Shown here in pieces: positions 9,965 to 15,538 of a stretch of DNA of 15,538 nt; positions within the stretch are counted from its first letter, which is position 1; each line of letters opens with the position of its first letter. The position numbers and the translations under genes are program-made. Where the stretch lies: assembly GCA_023436825.1 (NCBI GenBank), contig JAEZHS010000492.1, positions 1 through 15,538 on the forward strand. The letters are read 5' to 3'. This stretch comes from Pseudomonadota bacterium (GTDB lineage: Bacteria > Pseudomonadota > Alphaproteobacteria > Reyranellales > Reyranellaceae). Below the pieces are notes generated by a model. The model searched no databases, was not told where the DNA came from, and worked only from the letters and a program-made list of their open reading frames with translations.

Positions 9965-10630
9965 ATGGCCTGGACCCGCGAACAGATGGCGGCGCGCGCC
10001 GCCAAGGAACTGAAGGACGGCTTCTACGTCAATCTCGGCATCGGCATCCCGACGCTGGTGTCGAACTACGTGCCGGAGAATGTCGACATCACGCTGCAGA
10101 GCGAGAACGGCATGATGGGCGTGGGCCCCTTCCCGCTCGACAACGAGGTCGATCCCGACATCATCAACGCCGGCAAGCAGACCGTGACCGAGCTCAAGGG
10201 CACGTCGTATTTCTCGTCGGCCGACAGCTTCGGCATGATCCGCGGCGGCCACATCGACCTTTCGATCCTGGGCGCCATGGAAGTGGCCGAGAACGGCGAC
10301 CTCGCCAACTGGATGATCCCGGGCAAGATGGTGAAGGGCATGGGCGGCGCCATGGACCTCGTGGCCGGTGTGCGCAAGGTTATCGTGACCATGGAGCACG
10401 TCTCCAAGGACGGCGCCTCCAAGCTCCTCAAGGAGTGCACCTTGCCGCTGACCGGCAAGCGCGTGGTCGACATGGTGATCTCCGAGCTCGGCGTCTTCAC
10501 CATCGACAAGACGGGCGACGGCGGCGTGACGCTGATCGAGCTCGCCGACGGCGTCACGGTCGACGAGGTCAAGGCCAAGACCAAGGCCAAGCTCTCGATC
10601 GGACCTGGCGTGAAGGAAAAGGTCGCCTAG
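9965..10630 (+). CDS. scoB: 3-oxoacid CoA-transferase subunit B (ScoB-type)
   Basis: The beta subunit (221 residues), carrying the catalytic glutamate that forms the CoA thioester: Glu47 in [14 protein letters not shown]. Other family blocks are [15 protein letters not shown] near the N-terminus, [40 protein letters not shown], and the C-terminal [17 protein letters not shown]. Length and order match ScoB/AtoA. It is 12 bp downstream of scoA and surely co-transcribed. It ends in TAG, after which the same frame continues, from 10637, into the DUF4114 gene. Confidence 0.94.
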   Translation: MAWTREQMAARAAKELKDGFYVNLGIGIPTLVSNYVPENVDITLQSENGMMGVGPFPLDNEVDPDIINAGKQTVTELKGTSYFSSADSFGMIRGGHIDLSILGAMEVAENGDLANWMIPGKMVKGMGGAMDLVAGVRKVIVTMEHVSKDGASKLLKECTLPLTGKRVVDMVISELGVFTIDKTGDGGVTLIELADGVTVDEVKAKTKAKLSIGPGVKEKVA

Positions 10631-10636
10631 ATCTTC

Positions 10637-11089
10637 ATGGTCTTCCGGACCGCGCGTGTCTCGCGCGATCCGGAAGTGACGCTGTTCGCGAACACGGGCA
10701 GTGCCGGCGCCACGACCATCGACCTCGGCGTGCCCGCCAGTGGTGAGAAGATCGGCTTCTTCCTGATCGAGGATGGCTTCGGTCAGTTCGGCGCGCTGCC
10801 CGACAACCTCTCGTTCCTGAACCAGGGCTCACTGACTCCGGGCAACGCCAACGGCGGCCTGCCGCTGGTGCTGCAGAGCGCCACGCTCGGCATCCTCGAC
10901 GCCACGGTCTTCCACTCGATCCAGGGCCTCAATCCCGGGCACGCCGATCAGGTCCTGTCGGCCACCGCCCCTGGCGGGCGCGTGCTGCAGGTCGGGTTCG
11001 AAGACCTGCCGGTGGCGACCGGTGACAACGACTTCCAGGACGTCCTGCTGACTGTTCTCTCGAACCGCAACGACGTCTTCCTTGTCTGA
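10637..11089 (+). CDS. Small orphan DUF4114-domain protein
   Basis: A 150-residue protein that looks like a nearly bare DUF4114 domain: VTLFANTGSAG, then EKIGFFLIEDGFG (37-49), then VFHSIQGLNPGHADQVL (91-107) and the conserved acidic end VGFEDLPVATGDNDFQDVLLTVL (119-141). In known proteins this domain usually sits at the C-terminus of large secreted, calcium-binding (RTX- or PEP-CTERM-like) proteins; its biochemical role is not established. No signal peptide or membrane segment is visible here. The start is doubtful: the ATG at 10637 has no ribosome-binding site and is followed at once by a 14-bp-arm hairpin; the GTG at 10676, just beyond the hairpin, is an alternative. It is either a real small gene or the detached C-terminal remnant of a larger protein. 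It converges with the monooxygenase gene. Confidence 0.7.
   Translation: MVFRTARVSRDPEVTLFANTGSAGATTIDLGVPASGEKIGFFLIEDGFGQFGALPDNLSFLNQGSLTPGNANGGLPLVLQSATLGILDATVFHSIQGLNPGHADQVLSATAPGGRVLQVGFEDLPVATGDNDFQDVLLTVLSNRNDVFLV
10643..10675. terminator. Strong hairpin after scoB, possible terminator without U-tract
   Basis: TTCCGGACCGCGCG (10643-10656) and CGCGCGATCCGGAA (10662-10675) form a 14-bp stem with a single C-A mismatch and a 5-nt loop, starting 13 bases after the scoB stop. The position fits a transcript end for scoAB, but there is no run of T after it. The hairpin covers codons 3-13 of the DUF4114 reading frame as drawn from 10637, so it could also attenuate that gene or hide its start. 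Confidence 0.5.
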
Positions 11090-11115
11090 ACAGGCAGCCC
11101 AGCCTTGACAGCTCT

Positions 11116-12234
11116 CTAGTGGCGCAGGCCGGCCTGTTTCAACAGAGGCATCACTCGCTCGCAGAAATACTCGAGCTCGGCGTAGTAGTCCTCGAAGTAC
11201 AGCACGACGCCGTGCAGGCCGCGGCGGGAATAGTCCAGCAACTGGTCGACGACCTGCTCGGGCGTGCCGAGGATCGGGTTGGTGCCGTAGCCGGCGCAGA
11301 AGCGCTTCACGCGATCCTCGAAGCCATGCTGGAAGGATTGGCTCTGCACGCCCAGGACCGAGAGCATGTTGCGGGCTGCCTCCCAGTCGCCCTTCTCGAG
11401 GATACGAGCGTAGGAAGCCCGCGCCTCGGCCTCGGTGTCGCGACAGATGATCAGGGCCGAGCACATCAGGCCGACGTCGCGATTGTACGTCTCGTCGGCG
11501 ATCCGGCTGACCGACAACAGCCGGTCGATGTCCTCCGGCTTGGAGACCGAGCCGAAGCTGATGTCGATGTGCCTGGCGGTGAATTCCATGCCGGCCGGCG
11601 AGGTGCCGGCATTGATGAGGACGGGCCCCGGCTTCTGGATCGGCTTGGGCTCGGCTTCGAGCCCCTGCATGTCGAAGAACCGGCCCTTGAAGTCGAATCC
11701 CGCCGGCTCGGTCCACAGTTTCTTCACCACGGTGATCCATTCGTCGCCGAAGCGATAGCGGTCGTCGTGCTCGCGCAGCTCGATGCCGAACATCTTCATC
11801 TCGTCGGCGAACCAGCCCATCAGCACGTTGAGCCCGAAGCGACCGTTCGAGATGTGGTCGATGGTCACCGCCTGCTTGGCCGCGATCACCGGATGGTTGA
11901 GCGCGACATGAGAGGTCGCAAAGCAGGTGATGTTCTTCGTCGCCTCGGCCATCGCGGCGGCCCAGGTATAGACCTCGAAGCTGCTGCCGTTGTGATTGGA
12001 GGGCCCGCCCTGGCCCTTGAAGCGGCCGAGCGGCAGGGCGATCTCCATGCCGGCGCGGTCGGCGAGCTGGATGACCTTGCGATTGTAGTCCCAGGTCATC
12101 TGGTCGCCCTTGGGCAGGGCGGTGATGACGTTCCCGCCGCTGCAATTCAGGGCGAAGATGCCGAGCTTTAGCTTCTGGTCGTTGAAGACCGGAATGTTCC
12201 GGCGGCGATAGTCGCGCAATTCCTCGCGGTTCAT
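11116..12234 (-). CDS. LLM-class flavin-dependent monooxygenase (RutA/SfnG-like)
   Basis: A 372-residue luciferase-like TIM-barrel oxidoreductase using reduced FMN supplied by a separate reductase. The pattern ATSHVALNHPVIAAKQAVTIDHISNGRFGLNVLMGW (about 106-141), followed by a Phe/Gly segment on FKGRFFDM and VLINAGTSPAGMEFTARHID, is that of the RutA (pyrimidine oxygenase)/SfnG (dimethylsulfone monooxygenase) branch of the family. The exact substrate is open: relatives cleave C-N, C-S or other bonds. The start has GGAAGGAG about five bases upstream, and the gene lies 15 bp behind the SDR gene, so it is the last gene of the five-gene minus-strand operon. No flavin reductase is in the window. 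Confidence 0.88.
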   Translation of the reverse strand: MNREELRDYRRRNIPVFNDQKLKLGIFALNCSGGNVITALPKGDQMTWDYNRKVIQLADRAGMEIALPLGRFKGQGGPSNHNGSSFEVYTWAAAMAEATKNITCFATSHVALNHPVIAAKQAVTIDHISNGRFGLNVLMGWFADEMKMFGIELREHDDRYRFGDEWITVVKKLWTEPAGFDFKGRFFDMQGLEAEPKPIQKPGPVLINAGTSPAGMEFTARHIDISFGSVSKPEDIDRLLSVSRIADETYNRDVGLMCSALIICRDTEAEARASYARILEKGDWEAARNMLSVLGVQSQSFQHGFEDRVKRFCAGYGTNPILGTPEQVVDQLLDYSRRGLHGVVLYFEDYYAELEYFCERVMPLLKQAGLRH

Positions 12235-12249
12235 CTCGTCTCCTTCCGC

Positions 12250-13032
12250 TCAGGCCGACCGGCCGCCGTCGATCAGGTAGTCGGCGGCCGTGATGTAGGA
12301 CGACTCGTCGCTCGCCAGGAACAGCGCGAGGTTGACGATCTCCTCGGCGGTGGCGGCGCGCTGCAGCGGCCGGCTGCGGCTGAGCGAGTCCCAAGCCGTC
12401 TGTCGGTCGCCGGCGGGCAGGCCGCCGAAGAACGCCTTGGGCATGTCGGTGTCGACCAGGCCCGGCAGGATGGCGTTGACTCGGATGCCCGGCGCCAGCT
12501 CGATCGCCGCCACCTTGGTCAGCATCAGCACGCCGGCCTTGGACGACCCGTAGGCCGACATGTTGGGCAGGGCGCGCACGCCACCGCCCGACGAGACGTT
12601 GACGATCGAGCCCTTGCCCGTGGTCATCAATGGCGCGAAGGCCTTCATCGTCAGGAACACCGCGCGCGTGTTCACCGTGTGCAGGCGGTCGAATTCCTCG
12701 GCGGTGGTCTGCAGCAGCGGCTTGCCCAGGATGATGCCGGCATTGTTGTAGAGGATGTCGAGCACACCCCACTGGTCGCGCACGGTTCCGGCCAGGGCGA
12801 CGATATCCGTCTCGCGCGACACGTCGGCGGCGCGGTAGGTGAAGGCGAAGCCCAGGCCCTTAAGTTCGGTTTCCAGCGCCCGGCCGGCTTCCTCGCCGAG
12901 GTCGGAGCCGAACACCTCGGCGCCGGCCTCGCAGAACAGGCGGCAGGCCGCACGGCCCATGCCGCCGGTCGCGCCGGTGATCACCGCGCGCTTGCCTGCC
13001 AGCCGGCCGCGCGGTTTCGAATGATCGGACAT
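12250..13032 (-). CDS. SDR-family NAD-dependent dehydrogenase/reductase
   Basis: A classical short-chain dehydrogenase of 260 residues. It has the nucleotide-binding TGATGGMG (19-26), an Asp at the end of strand 2 (D44, VFGSDL) that favours NAD over NADP, NNAG (96-99), and the catalytic set Asn121, Ser148 (NVSSGG), Tyr161 and Lys165 (YGSSK). The C-terminus SSYITAADYLIDGGRSA is typical of the family. Two starts are possible: ATG at 13038 (overlapping the leuD stop as TGATG) or ATG at 13032. The latter is chosen because the AAAGG ribosome-binding site is 9 bases ahead rather than 3. Operon position suggests it oxidises a hydroxy intermediate of the same pathway; the substrate is unknown. Confidence 0.9.
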   Translation of the reverse strand: MSDHSKPRGRLAGKRAVITGATGGMGRAACRLFCEAGAEVFGSDLGEEAGRALETELKGLGFAFTYRAADVSRETDIVALAGTVRDQWGVLDILYNNAGIILGKPLLQTTAEEFDRLHTVNTRAVFLTMKAFAPLMTTGKGSIVNVSSGGGVRALPNMSAYGSSKAGVLMLTKVAAIELAPGIRVNAILPGLVDTDMPKAFFGGLPAGDRQTAWDSLSRSRPLQRAATAEEIVNLALFLASDESSYITAADYLIDGGRSA

Positions 13033-13037
13033 CACCA

Positions 13038-13670
13038 TCAGCCTTTCACTTCGCGGTGCCTGAAGAGCCACGCACGGCGCTGCCGGTAGTCCTGCGCGAA
13101 GCGGCGGATCTGCGGCAGGTCCTGGAGGGTCGTCTGGATGTCGTCGAGGCCGAGCAGGAGGCGCCGTTTGCGGCCCGGCTCGATCTCGAAGCGATGCACC
13201 GTCCCGTCGGCCCCCGTCCAGCTCTGCGCCTCGAGATCGACTGCGAGCCGGGCGCCGGGAGCGGCCCGGAGCGCGCGACGCTCGGCCTGCAGCACCGCCG
13301 CCTCCTCGCGGAGCAGCAGCAGCCCGTGCTTGACGGCGTTGTTGTAGAAGATGTCGCCGAAGCTCGCGGCGATGACGCACCGGACGCCGAAATCGACCAG
13401 GGCCCATACCGCCGATTCCCGGCTCGAGCCGACGCCGAAGTTGCGATCGGCGACCAGGATGCCGGCCGAGCGGAAACCCGGCTGGTTCAGCACGAAAGCG
13501 GGACGCTCGCGACCGGGCGCCTCGAAACGCAGGTCATGGAACAGGATGTCGGCATAGCCTTCCGAGCGCGGCCGGCGCAGGAAGCGCACCGGCGAGAGCT
13601 GGTCGGTGTCGACATTCTGCCAATCGATCGGCGCCGCAACGGCCATCAGGGTGCGAAAAGGCTGCGGCAT
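13038..13670 (-). CDS. leuD: LeuD-like small subunit of an isopropylmalate/alkylmalate dehydratase
   Basis: The swivelling small subunit (210 residues) of a 3-isopropylmalate dehydratase-family enzyme. It shows NVDTDQLSPVRFL near the N-terminus, the conserved NFGVGSSRESAVWAL loop that contacts substrate, and ASFGDIFYNNAVKHGLLLL. Its ATG overlaps the stop of the leuC-like gene (TGATG), so the two subunits are translationally coupled. Besides leucine synthesis, this family includes dimethylmalate, citraconate/methylmalate and homoaconitate dehydratases. The neighbours (a C-C lyase, an SDR and a monooxygenase; no leuA or leuB) make a catabolic role plausible, so the symbol names the family, not a proven leucine role. 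Confidence 0.88.
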   Translation of the reverse strand: MPQPFRTLMAVAAPIDWQNVDTDQLSPVRFLRRPRSEGYADILFHDLRFEAPGRERPAFVLNQPGFRSAGILVADRNFGVGSSRESAVWALVDFGVRCVIAASFGDIFYNNAVKHGLLLLREEAAVLQAERRALRAAPGARLAVDLEAQSWTGADGTVHRFEIEPGRKRRLLLGLDDIQTTLQDLPQIRRFAQDYRQRRAWLFRHREVKG

Positions 13671-15076
13671 CAGGCCGGATCCTTCAGGTCGCGGATATCG
13701 ACGATGCGGCCCGCCAGCGCCGCCGCCGCAGCCATGGCCGGGCTCATCAGGTGGGTGCGCGCGCCCCTGCCCTGGCGGCCGGGAAAGTTTCGGTTCGAGG
13801 TCGAGGCGCAGCGCTTGCCGGCCGGCACGAGGTCGCCGTTCATGCCGCAGCACATCGAGCAGCCCGATTCGCGCCATTCGAAGCCCGCCTCACGGAAAAT
13901 CCGGTCGAGCCCTTCCGCCTCCGCCGCGCGCTTCACCAGCGTCGAGCCCGGCGAAACGACGGCCGGCACGACGGCGCGGCCGCGGCGGGCCACGGCGGCC
14001 GCCGCCCGCAGATCCTCGATTCGCGCATTGGTGCAGGAGCCGATGAAGACCTGGTCGATGGCGAGGCCGGCCATCGGCGTCCCGGGTTCCAGGCCCATGT
14101 AGTCCAGCGAGCGCGCAACCACGTCGCTTGCCGCCGACGACTCCGGCACGATGCCCGTGACCGGTAGAGCTTCTTCAGGCGTGGTGCCCCACGTCACCAT
14201 CGGCGCCACTTCAGCGGCGTCGATCGCGACCTCGGCATCGAAGCCAGCGCCTTCGTCGGAGGGCAATGACTGCCAGAAGGCGAGGGCGGCGTCCCAGTCG
14301 CCGCCCGTCGGCGCATAGGGCCGCCCCTTCATGTAGGCGAAGGTCTTGTCGTCGGGCGCCACCATGCCGGCGCGCGCACCGGCCTCGATCGCCATGTTGC
14401 ACAGGGTGAGCCGGCCTTCGATCGACAGGCCACGCACTGTCGAGCCGGCGAATTCGATGACATGGCCGGCCGCGCCGTTGACGCCGATGCGGGAGATGAC
14501 GAACAGCGCGAGGTCCTTGGCCGTAACGCCGGCGCCCAGCGAACCCTCGACCGCAACGCGCATGGCCTTGGGCTTGCGCTGCCACAGCGTCTGGGTGGCC
14601 AGCACGTGTGCGACTTCCGATGCGCCGATGCCGAAGGCCAGCGCCCCCAGCGCACCATGGGTCGATGTGTGGCTGTCGCCGCACACGATCAGGAGGCCCG
14701 GCTGGGTCAGGCCCTGCTCCGGGCCGACGACATGCACGATGCCCTGGCGCGGATCGCCGAGATCGAAGAGCTGGAAGCCGTGGCGGCGGGCATTGGCGCG
14801 CAGGCTGGTGACGGCGGTGAGCTGCGAGGGGTCCTTGATGTCGGCGAGGTCGTGGCTGACGGTCGGCGTGCCATGATCGGGCGTCGCAAAGACCTGGTCC
14901 GGATAAAGGACCGGCTGATCTCTCTCGTCGAGGAAGCGGAATGGATGCATCGAGCCGTCGTGCGCGAGATGGCGCCCGACGAACAGCAGCGTCTGGCCGT
15001 CATCGTCCTCGAGGATCGCATGATCGCTCCAGATCTTCTCGAACATGGAGCGCGGCCGGGCCGCGGCGTCGGTCAT
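13670..15076 (-). CDS. leuC: LeuC-like large subunit of an isopropylmalate/alkylmalate dehydratase
   Basis: A 468-residue aconitase-family large subunit carrying a [4Fe-4S] cluster. Family blocks are DHGTPTVSHDLADI, VCGDSHTSTHGALGALAFGIG (131-151), the first cluster ligand Cys348 (FIGSCTN), Cys406 and Cys409 (GCSMCCGMNGD), and CASTSNRNFPGRQGRGARTHLMSPAMAAAAALAG near the C-terminus. The usual CSMCLGMNPD is here CSMCCGMNGD, with an extra Cys410. The start is the ATG at 15076, which overlaps the stop of the lyase gene as ATGA; a longer reading from 15103 lacks support. As with its partner, leucine synthesis is the default family annotation, but the operon suggests another hydroxy-acid dehydration. 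Confidence 0.9.
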   Translation of the reverse strand: MTDAAARPRSMFEKIWSDHAILEDDDGQTLLFVGRHLAHDGSMHPFRFLDERDQPVLYPDQVFATPDHGTPTVSHDLADIKDPSQLTAVTSLRANARRHGFQLFDLGDPRQGIVHVVGPEQGLTQPGLLIVCGDSHTSTHGALGALAFGIGASEVAHVLATQTLWQRKPKAMRVAVEGSLGAGVTAKDLALFVISRIGVNGAAGHVIEFAGSTVRGLSIEGRLTLCNMAIEAGARAGMVAPDDKTFAYMKGRPYAPTGGDWDAALAFWQSLPSDEGAGFDAEVAIDAAEVAPMVTWGTTPEEALPVTGIVPESSAASDVVARSLDYMGLEPGTPMAGLAIDQVFIGSCTNARIEDLRAAAAVARRGRAVVPAVVSPGSTLVKRAAEAEGLDRIFREAGFEWRESGCSMCCGMNGDLVPAGKRCASTSNRNFPGRQGRGARTHLMSPAMAAAAALAGRIVDIRDLKDPA

Positions 15077-15538
15077 CGATAGCGGTCCCTGAGCGCGTCC
15101 CATTCATCGGCGCCGACGCGGCGGAAGCCCTCTTCGACGCCGACCTCGCCGGGCAGCGTCGGATGGCGGCCGAGCCGCCTGGCCTCGGCCAGCACCTGGT
15201 CGCCGATGCCATACACCGTCTTGAGCAGGATGCTGGGCAGGATGACGATGCGATAGCCCATGCGCTCGGCTTCGTCGAAGGGCACGTCGGGCGTCTTGCC
15301 GCGATAGACGATGTTCAACAGGCACGGCCCCTTCACCCGGCGCGGCACCTCGGCCATCTCCTCGAGCGTCTGCGGCGCCTCGACGAAGGCTACGTCGGCG
15401 CCGGCCTCCAGCGCGGCATTGGCGCGCCGGATCGCCTCCTCGAGGCCGAGCGAGGCGCAGCTGTCGGTACGGGCGATGATCACGAACTCGGCGGTGCGCC
15501 GGGGCCCCCCCGGGGGGCCGGGAGTGGGCGCGATTGGG
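15073..15538 (-). CDS. Isocitrate lyase/PEP mutase-family enzyme, 5' part lost at window edge
   Basis: The C-terminal 140 or so residues of a TIM-barrel enzyme of the isocitrate lyase/phosphoenolpyruvate mutase superfamily (2-methylisocitrate lyase, dimethylmalate lyase and oxaloacetate decarboxylase belong here). Visible: EFVIIARTDSCASLGLEEAIRRA, then GADVAFVEAP and LLNIVYRGKTPDV, and a C-terminal region ending EWDALRDRYR. The KKCGH-type catalytic loop would be upstream, outside the window, so activity cannot be judged. GTG at 15483 is inside the conserved strand and is not the true start. The frame stays open to 15538, but bases 15501-15538 translate to a Pro/Gly-rich string that does not resemble the family. 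It overlaps leuC by ATGA, which ties the lyase to the dehydratase. Confidence 0.85.
   Translation of the reverse strand, partial: PIAPTPGPPGGPRRTAEFVIIARTDSCASLGLEEAIRRANAALEAGADVAFVEAPQTLEEMAEVPRRVKGPCLLNIVYRGKTPDVPFDEAERMGYRIVILPSILLKTVYGIGDQVLAEARRLGRHPTLPGEVGVEEGFRRVGADEWDALRDRYR
15501..15522. other. G/C homopolymer palindrome at window edge, probable assembly artefact
   Basis: Runs of four G, seven C, six G, two C and three G form a near-perfect self-complementary tract within the last 38 bases. It sits inside what should be a conserved part of the lyase gene, yet its translation (Pro/Gly/Arg) does not fit the family. Such tracts at contig ends commonly mark misread or falsely joined sequence. 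Confidence 0.55.

Noticed and set aside
9137..10399. Upstream extension of the vapB reading frame through the antisense of scoAB
   Set aside because: Only the last 89 codons resemble an antitoxin; the rest is shadow of scoAB, and the family N-terminus begins at the ATG at 9136.
11119..12171. Forward 350-codon open frame opposite the flavin monooxygenase gene
   Set aside because: No domain-like pattern; it is the complement of a strongly recognised LLM-family gene.
13056..14102. Forward 348-codon open frame opposite leuC/leuD
   Set aside because: Antisense shadow; the reverse strand carries clear Fe-S dehydratase motifs and coupled start/stop overlaps.

Overview
The window looks like part of a high-GC alphaproteobacterial chromosome. 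A Reyranella/Rhodospirillales- or Rhizobiales-like genome is my guess from codon use, gene families and the dispersed GTCATCC...GGATGAC repeats; the sequence itself does not name a taxon. Almost all of it is coding. There is no rRNA, tRNA, CRISPR array or transposase. The right edge ends in a G/C-homopolymer palindrome that looks like a contig end.

Left part, plus strand: the 3' seven-eighths of gltB (glutamate synthase large chain); an inverted-repeat element; an EamA/DMT-type exporter; and an arylformamidase-like alpha/beta hydrolase joined to the exporter by an ATGA overlap. Next comes a complete SsuABC/TauABC-type ABC importer (binding protein, permease, ATPase). A textbook sigma-54 (-24/-12) promoter sits in the 54-bp gap in front of the binding-protein gene. 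With gltB and an amidohydrolase-like enzyme nearby, this suggests the importer belongs to a nitrogen-responsive scavenging regulon. A second inverted-repeat element lies between the binding-protein and permease genes.

Middle: a minus-strand VapBC-type toxin-antitoxin module. The antitoxin is intact. The PIN-domain toxin starts at a GTG overlapping the antitoxin stop (GTGA), keeps all four acidic active-site positions, and is split by a one-base frameshift about 45 bases in. Divergent from it is a plus-strand scoAB pair (3-oxoacid CoA-transferase), followed by a 14-bp-arm hairpin and an orphan single-domain DUF4114 protein.

Right part, minus strand: a tightly packed operon read from the right edge: an isocitrate lyase/PEP mutase-family enzyme (its 5' end lost at the window edge), leuC-like, leuD-like, an SDR dehydrogenase and a RutA/SfnG-like flavin monooxygenase. 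Junctions are ATGA overlap, TGATG overlap, 5 bp and 15 bp. An aconitase-family dehydratase translationally coupled to a C-C lyase is more suggestive of degradation of an alkyl-malate-type acid (as in the 2,3-dimethylmalate dehydratase/lyase pair of nicotinate fermentation) than of leucine synthesis. That is inference.

The strongest items for follow-up are the sigma-54 promoter, the frameshifted vapC, the two repeats that supply start codons to downstream genes, the LeuCD-lyase-SDR-monooxygenase operon, and the orphan DUF4114 gene.
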